Positions 52,567-61,813 are shown, numbered from the stretch's first letter. The stretch: DNA of 64,000 bases from Pseudomonas iranensis (GCF_014268585.2 NZ_CP077092.1:4811501-4875500), one strand, 5' to 3'. Numbers and translations: made by a program. The notes: generated by a model from the sequence alone, not told the origin.

Positions 52567-53994
52567 TCACAACGACAATACCCCGCTATACAACCCATAC
52601 GCCGCCAGCCCCGCCCCGATCACCACGCACGCAAAAATCCCTTTCTCCACCGTGGTAAAAACCGGCTGCCCCTGTTCATGCTTGGCCTTGGCAAACAGAA
52701 TCACCCCCGGCGCATACAGCAGCGCCGACAGCAGCAGATACTTCACCCCACCGGCATACAACAGCCACACCGCGTAAACCAGGGCGATGCCGCCAATCAG
52801 CAGATCCTTGGTGCGCTCGGCCGACGCGTGCTCGTAGGTTTCGCCGCGCCCGCTGAGCAGCACCGCGTAGGCCGCCGACCACAGGTACGGCACCAGAATC
52901 ATTGACGAGGCCAGGTAGATCAGGCTGGTGTAAGTACCCGCCGAGAACAGTGTGATCAGCAGGAAAATCTGGATCATCACATTGGTCAGCCACAGCGCAT
53001 TGACCGGCACGTGGTTCTTGTTTTCCTTCTTCAGGAACGCCGGCATGGTCTTGTCCTTGGCCGTGGCGAAAAGGATTTCCGCGCAGAGCAAGGCCCAGGA
53101 CAACAATGCACCGAGCAGGGAAATCGCCAGCCCGACGCTGATCAGTAACGCACCCCACGGCCCGACGATGTGCTCGAGCACCGCTGCCAGTGAAGGGTTC
53201 TGCAGATTGGCCAGTTCCGGCTGGCTCATGATCCCCAGCGACAGCACGTTGACCAGTACCAGCAGCGCCAGCACGCCAAGAAACCCGATCACCGTGGCGC
53301 GGCCGACGTCGCTGCGTTTCTCCGCGCGGGCCGAATAGACGCTGGCGCCTTCGATGCCGATGAAGACGAACACGGTGACCAGCATCATGTTGCGCACCTG
53401 ATCCATCACCCCGCCGAAGTTCGGGTTGCTGCGGCCCCAGATGTCGCGGGTGAAGATGTCAGCCTTGAATGCCACCGCAGCGATGACGATGAACATGATC
53501 AGCGGCACGACCTTGGCCACGGTGGTCAGCTGGTTGATCAGCGCCGCCTCCTTGATCCCGCGCATCACCAGAAAATGCACCGCCCACAACAGCACCGAAG
53601 CGCAGCCGATGGCGATCGGCGTGTTGCCCTGACCGAACACCGGGAAGAAATAGCCAAGGGTGCTGAACAGCAAGACAAAATAGCCGACGTTGCCCAGCCA
53701 GGCACTGATCCAGTAACCCCACGCTGATGAAAATCCCATGTAGTCGCCAAACCCGGCCTTGGCGTAGGCGTAGACGCCCGAGTCCAGCTCCGGCTTGCGA
53801 TTGGCCAGGGTCTGAAAGACGAAGGCCAGCGTCAGCATGCCGATCGCGGTGATGCCCCAGCCGATCAGGATCGCCCCGGCATCGGCGCGCGCCGCCATGT
53901 TTTGCGGCAACGAGAAAATCCCCCCGCCGATCATCGACCCCACCACCAGCGCGATCAACGCACCAAGGCGCAGCTTTTGCGTCGGTTGCGACAT
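52567..53994 (-). CDS. Arginine:ornithine antiporter-like APA transporter, paralogue 1
   Basis: A 475-residue inner-membrane basic amino acid antiporter of the APA family, about 12 membrane segments. It starts KLRLGALIALVVGSMIGGGIFSLPQNMAARADAGAILIGW, with the G-S-M-I-G-G-G-I-F substrate loop of ArcD/YdgI transporters. It is nearly collinear with the arcD gene 437 bases away on the other strand: same length, same segments, differing mainly in loops. A good AAGGAG before ATG 53994 marks the start. The leader contains AAATAAACAACAA, an Hfq/Crc-type motif. It stands outside the arcABC operon, so its role may be assimilation or another substrate. Confidence 0.88.
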   Translation of the reverse strand: MSQPTQKLRLGALIALVVGSMIGGGIFSLPQNMAARADAGAILIGWGITAIGMLTLAFVFQTLANRKPELDSGVYAYAKAGFGDYMGFSSAWGYWISAWLGNVGYFVLLFSTLGYFFPVFGQGNTPIAIGCASVLLWAVHFLVMRGIKEAALINQLTTVAKVVPLIMFIVIAAVAFKADIFTRDIWGRSNPNFGGVMDQVRNMMLVTVFVFIGIEGASVYSARAEKRSDVGRATVIGFLGVLALLVLVNVLSLGIMSQPELANLQNPSLAAVLEHIVGPWGALLISVGLAISLLGALLSWALLCAEILFATAKDKTMPAFLKKENKNHVPVNALWLTNVMIQIFLLITLFSAGTYTSLIYLASSMILVPYLWSAAYAVLLSGRGETYEHASAERTKDLLIGGIALVYAVWLLYAGGVKYLLLSALLYAPGVILFAKAKHEQGQPVFTTVEKGIFACVVIGAGLAAYGLYSGVLSL

Positions 53995-54016
53995 GCAGAT
54001 CTCCTTGAAAGAGTCG

Positions 54017-54029
54017 TTGTTGTTTATTT
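54017..54029 (-). promoter_or_regulatory. Hfq/Crc-type A-rich motif before arcD paralogue 1
   Basis: Minus strand AAATAAACAACAA, about 22 bases upstream of the transporter start, fits repeated AAnAAnAA triplets. Confidence 0.45.
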
Positions 54030-54355
54030 GTAACAACACCCGACTAAAAGCCTAAGGGTAGATGACGTTTATCAGGTAATGCCGAATCTCGCAGCGTTAT
54101 ATATAGCCGACCACGATAAGGCGTAGCACATTAAGTCAGTTTTGTGCGCCGATCTTGATTATTCGATTCTGTGCTGAAAACAGATGACCGACATTTGCCA
54201 ATCGCTGAAAAGCAACTAGCGTCATAGTTCGAAAGCATTAATAGCTATTCCCGATTGTTTCAGCGAAATGGCTCTGGAATGGGCCTTTGAGGCTACAGCG
54301 TTATGCCCGCAACGGGCGCACAAGTCGTTCATTAACAATGGAATGTGACCATGCA

Positions 54356-54369
54356 CTGATCCATGTCAG
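54356..54369. promoter_or_regulatory. Possible ANR box upstream of arcD-arcA-arcB-arcC
   Basis: CTGAT-CCAT-GTCAG (reverse CTGAC-ATGG-ATCAG) resembles TTGAT-N4-ATCAA (7 of 10). It lies 62 bases before the arcD start, near the -41.5 position for a start site around 54404. The rest of the 437-base gap 53995-54431 holds no gene I can support. Confidence 0.5.
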
Positions 54370-54431
54370 CTGTTCGAACAGACAACAGTACTAGGCTGTG
54401 AGCTCTCCTTTCCTGCAATGGAGTCATGCAA

Positions 54432-55859
54432 ATGTCTGAAGCGCCCGGAAAACTAAGACTCGGTGCACTGGTTGCACTGGTAGTCGGTTCAATGATCGGT
54501 GGCGGGATATTTTCGTTGCCACAAAACATGGCCGCCAGCGCCGACGTCGGTGCAGTGCTGATCGGCTGGGCCATCACCGCAGTCGGCATGCTCACCCTCG
54601 CTTTCGTCTTTCAGACCCTCGCCAATCGCAAGCCTGACCTGGACGGCGGTGTCTACGCCTATGCCAAGGCTGGATTCGGCGACTACATGGGTTTCTCATC
54701 GGCCTGGGGCTACTGGATCAGCGCCTGGCTGGGCAACGTCGGCTACTTCGTTCTGCTGTTCAGCACCCTCGGCTATTTCTTTCCGATCTTCGGCGAAGGC
54801 AATACCCCAGCGGCGGTGATCGGCGCGTCCTTGCTGCTGTGGGGCGTGCATTTCCTGGTGTTGCGCGGGATCAAGGAAGCGGCGTTCATCAACCTGGTGA
54901 CCACCGTCGCCAAGGTCGTGCCGCTGCTGCTGTTCGTGCTGATCGCAGTCTTCGCGTTCAGACTGGACATCTTCACCGCCGACATCTGGGGCGTGAAAAA
55001 CCCTGATCTGGGCAGTGTGATGAACCAGGTGCGCAACATGATGCTGGTCACCGTCTGGGTGTTCATCGGCATCGAAGGCGCGAGCATCTTCTCCGCCCGC
55101 GCCGAGAAACGCTCGGACGTCGGCAAGGCCACCGTGATCGGCTTCATCACCGTGCTGCTGTTTCTGGTGCTGGTGAACGTGCTGTCGCTGGGCATCATGA
55201 CCCAGCCGGAACTGGCGAAACTGCAGAACCCGTCGATGGCCGCCGTGCTTGAGCATGTGGTCGGTCACTGGGGTGCGGTGCTGATCAGCGTCGGCCTGAT
55301 CATCTCGCTGCTCGGCGCGCTGCTGTCGTGGGTGCTGCTGTGTGCCGAGATCATGTTCGCCGCCGCCAAAGACCACACCATGCCGGAGTTTCTGCGCAAG
55401 GAAAACGCCAACCATGTGCCGGTCAACGCCCTGTGGCTGACCAACGCGATGGTGCAGGTGTTCCTGATCATCACCCTGTTCTCGGCCAGCACTTACCTGT
55501 CACTGATCTACCTCGCCACCTCGATGATTCTGGTGCCGTACCTGTGGTCGGCGGCCTATGCCCTGCTGCTGGCGGTGCGCGGCGAGAGCTACGAAGGCTT
55601 TGCCGCCGAGCGGCGCAAGGATCTGATCATCGGCGGTATCGCCCTGATCTATGCGGTGTGGTTGTTGTACGCCGGCGGGGTCAAGTACCTGCTGCTGTCG
55701 GCCCTGCTCTATGCGCCCGGCGCGATCCTGTTCGCCAAGGCCAAGCTGGAACTCAAACAACCGGTTTTCACCAACGTCGAGAAGCTGATTTTCGCCGCAG
55801 TGGTCGTGGGCGCCGTGGTGGCGGCCTACGGTCTCTACGATGGCTTCCTGACGCTGTAA
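54432..55859 (+). CDS. arcD: Arginine:ornithine antiporter ArcD
   Basis: A 475-residue APA-family antiporter exchanging external arginine for ornithine in the arginine deiminase pathway. It starts MSEAPGKLRLGALVALVVGSMIGGGIFSLPQNMAASADVG, with about 12 membrane segments to YGLYDGFLTL. GGAG eight bases before ATG 54432 favours this start; the ATG at 54426 is too close to the ribosome site. It is the first gene of arcDABC, 35 bases before arcA. A possible ANR box upstream suggests low-oxygen induction, as in P. aeruginosa. A paralogue is divergent from it. Confidence 0.92.
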   Translation: MSEAPGKLRLGALVALVVGSMIGGGIFSLPQNMAASADVGAVLIGWAITAVGMLTLAFVFQTLANRKPDLDGGVYAYAKAGFGDYMGFSSAWGYWISAWLGNVGYFVLLFSTLGYFFPIFGEGNTPAAVIGASLLLWGVHFLVLRGIKEAAFINLVTTVAKVVPLLLFVLIAVFAFRLDIFTADIWGVKNPDLGSVMNQVRNMMLVTVWVFIGIEGASIFSARAEKRSDVGKATVIGFITVLLFLVLVNVLSLGIMTQPELAKLQNPSMAAVLEHVVGHWGAVLISVGLIISLLGALLSWVLLCAEIMFAAAKDHTMPEFLRKENANHVPVNALWLTNAMVQVFLIITLFSASTYLSLIYLATSMILVPYLWSAAYALLLAVRGESYEGFAAERRKDLIIGGIALIYAVWLLYAGGVKYLLLSALLYAPGAILFAKAKLELKQPVFTNVEKLIFAAVVVGAVVAAYGLYDGFLTL

Positions 55860-55894
55860 CCCCTGATTGAATTGTCATCTGGAGGAACACAGAA

Positions 55895-57151
55895 ATGACC
55901 ACGGAAAAAGTGAAGTACGGCGTCCACTCCGAAGCCGGGAAACTGCGTAAAGTCATGGTTTGCTCCCCAGGTCTGGCCCATCAGCGGCTGACCCCGAACA
56001 ACTGCGATGAACTGCTGTTCGATGACGTGCTGTGGGTGGCGCAGGCCAAGCGCGATCACTTCGACTTCGTCACCAAGATGCGCGAGCGCGGCATCGACGT
56101 GGTGGAAATGCACAACCTGCTGACCGACATCGTCGCCATTCCCGAAGCGCTGGACTGGATCCTTGAGCGCAAGGTGACCGCCGACTCGGTGGGCCTGGGC
56201 CTGATCAGCGAAGTGAAATCCTGGCTGAAAAGCCTCGAGCCACGGCACATCGCCGAATTCCTGATTGGCGGCGTGTCGGCCGATGATCTGCCGGACAGCT
56301 TCGGTGGCAAGACCATCCAGATGTTCCGCGATTTCCTCGGCCACTCCAGCTTCATCCTGCCGCCGCTGCCCAACACCCAGTTCACCCGTGACACCACGTG
56401 CTGGATCTACGGGGGCGTGACGCTCAACCCGATGTACTGGCCGGCGCGCCGTCAGGAAACCCTGCTGACCACCGCCATCTACAAATTCCATCCGCAATTC
56501 ACCAACGCCGAATTCGAGATCTGGTACGGCGACCCGGACAAGGACCACGGCAACTCAACGCTCGAGGGCGGCGACGTCATGCCGATCGGCAACGGTGTGG
56601 TACTGATCGGCATGGGCGAGCGTTCATCGCGTCAGGCCATCGGCCAACTGGCGCTGAACCTGTTCAACAACAAAGCGGTGGAAAAGGTCATCGTCGCCGG
56701 CCTGCCGAAGTCCCGCGCGGCAATGCACCTGGACACCGTGTTCAGCTTCTGCGACCGCGACCTGGTGACGATCTTCCCGGAAGTGGTCAACCAGATCGTC
56801 GCCTTCACCCTGCGCCCTGACGAAAGCAAACAGGGCGGCATCGACATCCGCCGCGAAGAAGGCAGCTTCCTCGACACCGTCGCTGCGGCGCTCAATCTGC
56901 CGAAACTGCGCGTGGTGGAAACCGGCGGCAACAGCTTCGCCGCCGAACGCGAGCAATGGGACGACGGCAACAACGTGGTGGCGATGGAGCCCGGCGTGGT
57001 CATCGGCTACGACCGCAACACCTACACCAACACCCTGCTGCGCAAGGCTGGCGTGGAGGTCATCACCATAAGCGCCGGCGAACTCGGCCGGGGCCGTGGC
57101 GGCGGCCACTGCATGACCTGCCCGATCATCCGCGACCCGATCGACTACTAA
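55895..57151 (+). CDS. arcA: Arginine deiminase
   Basis: A 418-residue enzyme converting arginine to citrulline and ammonia, first step of anaerobic ATP production from arginine. The active-site cysteine is C406 in [17 protein letters not shown], the same position as in P. aeruginosa. The other catalytic residues fall in [12 protein letters not shown] (Asp) and [16 protein letters not shown] (His and Asp). It begins [33 protein letters not shown] precedes the ATG. It is second in arcDABC, 68 bases before arcB. Confidence 0.96.
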   Translation: MTTEKVKYGVHSEAGKLRKVMVCSPGLAHQRLTPNNCDELLFDDVLWVAQAKRDHFDFVTKMRERGIDVVEMHNLLTDIVAIPEALDWILERKVTADSVGLGLISEVKSWLKSLEPRHIAEFLIGGVSADDLPDSFGGKTIQMFRDFLGHSSFILPPLPNTQFTRDTTCWIYGGVTLNPMYWPARRQETLLTTAIYKFHPQFTNAEFEIWYGDPDKDHGNSTLEGGDVMPIGNGVVLIGMGERSSRQAIGQLALNLFNNKAVEKVIVAGLPKSRAAMHLDTVFSFCDRDLVTIFPEVVNQIVAFTLRPDESKQGGIDIRREEGSFLDTVAAALNLPKLRVVETGGNSFAAEREQWDDGNNVVAMEPGVVIGYDRNTYTNTLLRKAGVEVITISAGELGRGRGGGHCMTCPIIRDPIDY

Positions 57152-57219
57152 ACGACCGTCCCCCGGCCGCACCCATCCCGTAGCGGCCGGGCCGATTACC
57201 GAATCCAAGGAGAATCATC

Positions 57220-58230
57220 ATGGCGTTTAACATTCATAACCGTAACCTGCTCAGTCTGGAACACCACACCCCACGTGAGCTGCGTTACCTGCTCGACCTG
57301 TCCCGCGATCTGAAACGCGCGAAGTACACCGGCACCGAGCAACAGCATCTGAAGGGCAACAACATCGCCCTGATCTTCGAAAAGACCTCGACCCGCACCC
57401 GTTGCGCCTTCGAAGTGGCGGCCTATGACCAAGGCGCCAACGTCACCTACATCGACCCGAACTCCTCGCAAATCGGCCACAAGGAAAGCATGAAGGACAC
57501 CGCCCGCGTGCTCGGGCGCATGTACGACGCCATCGAGTACCGTGGCTTCAAACAGGAAATCGTCGAAGAGCTGGCCAAGTTCGCCGGCGTGCCGGTGTTC
57601 AACGGCCTGACCGATGAATATCACCCGACCCAGATGATCGCCGACGTGCTGACCATGCGTGAACACGCTGACAAGCCGATCCACGAAATCAGCTACGCCT
57701 ACTTGGGCGACGCGCGAAACAACATGGGCAACTCGCTGCTGCTGATCGGCGCCAAACTGGGCATGGACGTGCGCATCTGCGCACCGAAAGCGCTGTGGCC
57801 GCTGGACGATCTGGTAGCGCGCTGCAAAAAATACGGTGAGGAAAGCGGCGCACGCATCACCCTCACCGAAGATCCGAAAGAAGCGGTCAAGGGCGTCGAC
57901 TTCATTCACACCGATGTCTGGGTATCGATGGGCGAACCGGTGGAAGCCTGGGCCGAGCGCATCCAGCAACTGCTGCCGTATCAGGTCAACGCCGACCTGA
58001 TGAAAGCCACCGGCAACCCGCGTACCAAGTTCATGCACTGCCTGCCGGCCTTTCACAACAGCGACACCAAGGTCGGCAAACAGATCGCCGAGCAGTATCC
58101 GCACCTGAAAAACGGCATCGAAGTGACCGACGACGTGTTCGAGTCGCCAGCCTGCATCGCCTTCGAGCAAGCGGAAAACCGCATGCACACGATCAAGGCG
58201 ATTCTGGTTTCGACCCTGGCTGATCTCTGA
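57220..58230 (+). CDS. arcB: Catabolic ornithine carbamoyltransferase
   Basis: A 336-residue transcarbamylase that cleaves citrulline with phosphate into ornithine and carbamoyl phosphate. The carbamoyl-phosphate site is [21 protein letters not shown] (about residues 52-72), and the ornithine site is in [16 protein letters not shown]. Size and the N terminus [28 protein letters not shown] match the Pseudomonas catabolic enzyme rather than the anabolic ArgF. AAGGAG precedes the ATG. The gap to arcC is 191 bases and contains a REPIN, a possible point of uneven expression. Confidence 0.95.
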   Translation: MAFNIHNRNLLSLEHHTPRELRYLLDLSRDLKRAKYTGTEQQHLKGNNIALIFEKTSTRTRCAFEVAAYDQGANVTYIDPNSSQIGHKESMKDTARVLGRMYDAIEYRGFKQEIVEELAKFAGVPVFNGLTDEYHPTQMIADVLTMREHADKPIHEISYAYLGDARNNMGNSLLLIGAKLGMDVRICAPKALWPLDDLVARCKKYGEESGARITLTEDPKEAVKGVDFIHTDVWVSMGEPVEAWAERIQQLLPYQVNADLMKATGNPRTKFMHCLPAFHNSDTKVGKQIAEQYPHLKNGIEVTDDVFESPACIAFEQAENRMHTIKAILVSTLADL

Positions 58231-58267
58231 CGCCACAGCGCTCCCACTGAAGGAACCGGAAACCCAA

Positions 58268-58357
58268 TGTGGGAGCGAGCCTGCTCGCGAAAGCGTCAGA
58301 TCAGACAACATCACTGTTGAATGACATACCGCATTCGCGAGCAGGCTCGCTCCCACA
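58268..58357. repeat. REPIN inside the arc operon, copy 9 of 10
   Basis: An inverted GTGGGAGCGAGCCTGCTCGC pair, 90 bases, between arcB and arcC. Confidence 0.9.
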
Positions 58358-58421
58358 GGGATTCCGGTTCCGACAGGGGGATCGAATCGTTTGTCATTCC
58401 TCTGCTTAGAAGGATTGCACC

Positions 58422-59351
58422 ATGCGTATCGTCGTAGCCCTGGGCGGTAACGCCCTGCTCCGCCGTGGTGAGCCGATGACCGCTGACAACCAGCGCGCCA
58501 ACATCCGCATCGCCACCGAGCAAATCGCCAAGATCCATCCCGGCAACCAACTGGTCATCGCTCACGGCAATGGCCCGCAAGTCGGCCTGCTGTCGCTGCA
58601 AGCGGCGGCCTACACCTCCGTCACCCCCTACCCGCTGGACGTGCTCGGCGCTGAAACCGAAGGCATGATCGGCTACATCATCGAACAGGAACTGGGCAAT
58701 CTGCTCGACTTCGAAGTGCCGTTCGCCACCCTCCTGACCCAGGTCGAAGTCGACGCCAACGACCCGGCCTTCAAGAATCCGAGCAAACCGATCGGCCCGG
58801 TGTACGAGAAAGCCGAAGCAGAAAAACTCGCCGCCGAGAAAGGCTGGGCAATTGCACCGGATGGCGACAAATTCCGCCGCGTCGTAGCCAGTCCAAGGCC
58901 GAAACGCATCTTTGAAATCCGTCCGATCAAGTGGTTGCTGGACAAGGGCAGCATCGTCATTTGCGCCGGTGGCGGCGGCATTCCGACCATGTACGACGAG
59001 CAACGCACCCTCAAAGGCATCGAGGCGGTGATCGACAAGGATCTGTGTTCGTCGTTGCTTGCCGAGCAACTGGAAGCCGACCTGCTGGTGATCGCCACCG
59101 ACGTCAACGCGGCTTTTATCGACTATGGCAAACCCACCCAGAAAGCCATCGCCGAAGCCCACCCGGACGAACTCGAACGCCTCGGTTTCGCCGCAGGCTC
59201 CATGGGACCGAAGGTGCAGGCAGCCTGCGAATTCGCGCGCCATACTGGCAAGGTCGCGGTGATCGGTTCGCTGGCCGATATCGAAGCCATCGTCCAGGGC
59301 ACCGCCGGTACGCGGGTCAGCACGGCGAAGCCGGGGATCAGTTACCGATAA
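58422..59351 (+). CDS. arcC: Carbamate kinase
   Basis: A 309-residue amino-acid-kinase-fold enzyme that makes ATP from carbamoyl phosphate and ADP. Family motifs are [18 protein letters not shown] at the start, [13 protein letters not shown], and [22 protein letters not shown]-site residues lie near [16 protein letters not shown]. Length matches ArcC of other bacteria (about 310). AGAAGG precedes the ATG. It is the last enzyme of arcDABC and is followed after 62 bases by a DUF5064 gene. Confidence 0.95.
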   Translation: MRIVVALGGNALLRRGEPMTADNQRANIRIATEQIAKIHPGNQLVIAHGNGPQVGLLSLQAAAYTSVTPYPLDVLGAETEGMIGYIIEQELGNLLDFEVPFATLLTQVEVDANDPAFKNPSKPIGPVYEKAEAEKLAAEKGWAIAPDGDKFRRVVASPRPKRIFEIRPIKWLLDKGSIVICAGGGGIPTMYDEQRTLKGIEAVIDKDLCSSLLAEQLEADLLVIATDVNAAFIDYGKPTQKAIAEAHPDELERLGFAAGSMGPKVQAACEFARHTGKVAVIGSLADIEAIVQGTAGTRVSTAKPGISYR

Positions 59352-59413
59352 CAATAAACACCGAAGCAGGCTCAAGACCTGCTTCGCTCCAATGCCTTGA
59401 AAGGAGTAGCTCA

Positions 59414-59776
59414 ATGGCCCAGTTCGAACCCGGTCATCTGCATATCGAGCGGCACGCGTTGACCGACGATGACGTCAATTACAACGTGCATCTGGACTAT
59501 GAAGTGTTCACCGACCCGCAGAAAGGCAAGGGGATTCAGTTCACCCTGCACGGCAGCATGCAGGGCAAGGACATGAAGGAGACGTTTTTCCTGCCCAAGG
59601 AAGAGGCCTACAACTTCGCCCGCGATGTCACGCGGATCGCCGAGAAGTACGGAATTCCCAAGACCCACAGCCAGATCGGCTCGGTGCACAAGCATTACGA
59701 TCTGATGTTTGAAGACATTCGGCAGAAGTTGAATATGCAGTCGGGGGATCCGGTGAACCTCGAGCATTTCGAATAA
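59414..59776 (+). CDS. DUF5064-family protein
   Basis: A 120-residue hydrophilic protein beginning MAQFEPGHLHIERHALTDDD and containing FTLHGSMQGKDMKETFFLPKEEAYNFARDVTRIAEKYG. I recognise it as the Pseudomonas-specific DUF5064 family. The function is unknown. AAGGAG six bases before ATG 59414 is strong. A much longer ORF in the same frame from 58931 overlaps arcC and is not real upstream of this point. The position after arcC suggests cotranscription with the arginine pathway. Confidence 0.85.
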   Translation: MAQFEPGHLHIERHALTDDDVNYNVHLDYEVFTDPQKGKGIQFTLHGSMQGKDMKETFFLPKEEAYNFARDVTRIAEKYGIPKTHSQIGSVHKHYDLMFEDIRQKLNMQSGDPVNLEHFE

Positions 59777-59780
59777 AAAT

Positions 59781-59971
59781 CAAAAGCCCCTCACCCTAGC
59801 CCTCTCCCGGAGGGAGAGGGAACCGATTGGGGATGCTGCAGCATTGCGTCGACCTGATCCTGCATCACTGAATCCATAATCGCCCGGTACTTTCAGGTCG
59901 ATGCATAACCCCAGACACCTCGGTCGGCTCCCTCTCCCTCCGGGAGAGGGCTGGGGTGAGGGGGCTTTTGA
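59781..59971. repeat. Composite palindromic element, copy 4 of 4 (also a possible terminator)
   Basis: The ends CAAAAGCCCCTCACCCTAGC and GGGTGAGGGGGCTTTTG are inverted. The middle has GCGTCGACCTGATCCTGCAT and TTTCAGGTCGATGCATAA as a second pair around ATCCATAATCG; 191 bases. The outer GCTTTT could end transcription after the arc operon. Confidence 0.85.
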
Positions 59972-60020
59972 TTTAAGGCATACTTGCCCCCCTCCGCTCT
60001 GCAGATCACTGAACCGCCCC

Positions 60021-61529
60021 ATGCGTATCCACGTCAGCTTCATCGACCGCGTCGGCATCACCCAGGAAGTCCTGGCTATCCTCGGTGGGCGCAATCTCAA
60101 TCTGGATGCGGTGGAGATGATCCCGCCGAACGTCTACATTGACGCGCCGACCCTCAGCCCGCAAGTGCTCGAAGAACTGAAAGATGCGCTGTTTCGCGTG
60201 CTGGGCGTGGAAGCGGTGACCGTGGTCGATATCCTCCCCGGCCAGCGCCGGCACTTGCAGCTAGATGCCCTGCTCGCGGCGATGACTGACCCGGTGCTGG
60301 CCCTCGACAGCGCCGGCAAGGTGCTGCTGGCCAACCCGGCGCTGATTGCCCTGTACGGTCGCGAACCGGCCGGCGAAAGCGTCTCGGCGCTGTTCAATGA
60401 TCCCGGCCTGCTCGATACCCTGCTGGAAAACGGCTTTCGCCTGCCGTTGCGCGAAATCACTGTAAATGGCCAGACCCTGCTGCTCGACGCCACGCCGATC
60501 ACCGACGCCGGCGCCCTGCTGACCCTGTATCAACCGAACCGCATCGGCGAACAGCTCTCGGCGTTGCATCACGATCACGCCGAAGGCTTCGACGCGCTGC
60601 TCGGCGAATCCCCGGCGATCCGCACACTCAAGGCCCGCGCGCAAAGGGTCGCCGCCCTTGATGCACCGTTGTTGATTCAAGGCGAAACCGGCACCGGCAA
60701 AGAATTGGTGGCCCGAGCCTGTCACGCGATCAGTGCGCGGCACAGTGCTCCTTTCCTGGCGTTGAACTGCGCAGCGCTGCCGGAAAACCTCGCCGAAAGC
60801 GAACTGTTCGGCTACGCCCCCGGCGCCTTCACCGGCGCGGCGCGTGGCGGTAAACCGGGGCTGATGGAACTGGCCAACCAGGGCACGGTGTTCCTCGATG
60901 AGATCGGCGAGATGTCGCCGTACTTGCAGGCCAAACTCCTGCGTTTTCTCAACGACGGCAGCTTCCGCCGCGTCGGTGGTGATCGGGAAGTAAAGGTCGA
61001 CGTGCGCATCCTCAGCGCGACCCACCGCGATCTGGAGAAAATGGTCAGCGAAGGGCTGTTCCGCGAAGACCTGTTCTATCGCCTCAACGTGCTCAACGTC
61101 GAAGTGCCGCCGCTGCGTGAACGCGGTCAGGACATCCTGCTGCTGGCGCGCTACTTCATGCAGCAGGCCTGCGCGCAGATCCAGCGCCCGGTCTGCCGCC
61201 TGGCGCCCGGCACTTATCCGGCGCTGCTCGGCAATCGCTGGCCGGGCAACGTGCGGCAGTTGCAGAACGTGATTTTCCGTGCGGCGGCGATTTGCGAGAG
61301 CAGTCTGGTCGATATCGGCGACCTCGACATCGCCGGCACTTCAGTGGCGCGCCAGGCCGATACCGACGTCGACAGCCTCGAGCAAGCGGTCGAATCGTTC
61401 GAAAGAGAGCTGCTCGAGAAGCTCTACGTCAGCTATCCCTCGACCCGGCAACTGGCGAGCCGCTTGCAGACCTCCCATACCGCAATTGCCCATCGCCTGC
61501 GCAAATACGGCATTCCCAATAAACCGTGA
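60021..61529 (+). CDS. gcsR: Sigma54-dependent activator GcsR (TyrR-like)
   Basis: A 502-residue TyrR/PhhR-type enhancer-binding protein. It has an N-terminal ACT-like domain (HVSFIDRVGITQEVLAILGG, residues 1-70), a PAS domain (about 75-185), an AAA+ domain with Walker A GETGTGKE at 221-228 and the sigma54-contact loop GAFTGA at 268-273, and a C-terminal helix-turn-helix (STRQLASRLQTSHTAIAHRLRKYGI). Its place directly before gcvH-gcvP and the TGTA(g)CG-type sites downstream identify it as the glycine-responsive GcsR rather than phenylalanine-responsive PhhR. The start is ATG 60021; the ORF reads further upstream through the repeat. Confidence 0.9.
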   Translation: MRIHVSFIDRVGITQEVLAILGGRNLNLDAVEMIPPNVYIDAPTLSPQVLEELKDALFRVLGVEAVTVVDILPGQRRHLQLDALLAAMTDPVLALDSAGKVLLANPALIALYGREPAGESVSALFNDPGLLDTLLENGFRLPLREITVNGQTLLLDATPITDAGALLTLYQPNRIGEQLSALHHDHAEGFDALLGESPAIRTLKARAQRVAALDAPLLIQGETGTGKELVARACHAISARHSAPFLALNCAALPENLAESELFGYAPGAFTGAARGGKPGLMELANQGTVFLDEIGEMSPYLQAKLLRFLNDGSFRRVGGDREVKVDVRILSATHRDLEKMVSEGLFREDLFYRLNVLNVEVPPLRERGQDILLLARYFMQQACAQIQRPVCRLAPGTYPALLGNRWPGNVRQLQNVIFRAAAICESSLVDIGDLDIAGTSVARQADTDVDSLEQAVESFERELLEKLYVSYPSTRQLASRLQTSHTAIAHRLRKYGIPNKP

Positions 61530-61562
61530 CTACCGCGCATCCCTATTGCAGGAAATTCCCCA

Positions 61563-61651
61563 TGTGGGAGCGAGCCTGCTCGCGAAAGCGGTCTATCAGC
61601 AAAATAGCTGGCGCCTGACACACCGTATTCGCGAGCAGGCTCGCTCCCACA
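61563..61651. repeat. REPIN, copy 10 of 10
   Basis: An inverted GTGGGAGCGAGCCTGCTCGC pair, 89 bases, just after gcsR. Confidence 0.9.
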
Positions 61652-61695
61652 GGATTTATGGCGGATTCGAAATCCGTCCAAAAACGACCTCCACC

Positions 61696-61713
61696 TGTAC
61701 CGAAAGCGCTACA
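61696..61713. promoter_or_regulatory. GcsR-type activator site 1
   Basis: TGTACCG-AAAG-CGCTACA: seven-base arms around four bases, the layout of the TGTAACG-N4-CGTTCCG GcsR site. Confidence 0.65.
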
Positions 61714-61714
61714 G

Positions 61715-61732
61715 CGGAACGATATCGATACA
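61715..61732. promoter_or_regulatory. GcsR-type activator site 2
   Basis: CGGAACG-ATAT-CGATACA; read on the other strand it is TGTATCG-ATAT-CGTTCCG, one base from the P. aeruginosa GcsR site. It abuts site 1. Confidence 0.7.
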
Positions 61733-61795
61733 CCCGCCTGTGACCAGCGCTGCGCAACGCTTTGATCCGGTTCAGCTTTTCTCCTCGCCCCAAGC

Positions 61796-61813
61796 TGTAG
61801 CGATTTCGCTACA
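61796..61813. promoter_or_regulatory. GcsR-type activator site 3
   Basis: TGTAGCG-ATTT-CGCTACA, with perfect seven-base inverted arms, 64 bases upstream of the sigma54 promoter. Confidence 0.7.

Noticed and set aside
54130..54200. TTGATTATTCGAT as an ANR site between the arcD genes
   Set aside because: The second half does not match ATCAA; the site at 54356 is better placed and more symmetrical.
58931..59776. 281-residue reading of the DUF5064 gene
   Set aside because: The first part overlaps arcC out of frame; the strong AAGGAG and family start are at 59414.
797..61651. CRISPR array from the repeated GTGGGAGCGAGCC units
   Set aside because: Units are in inverted pairs, scattered kilobases apart, without regular spacers or cas genes.
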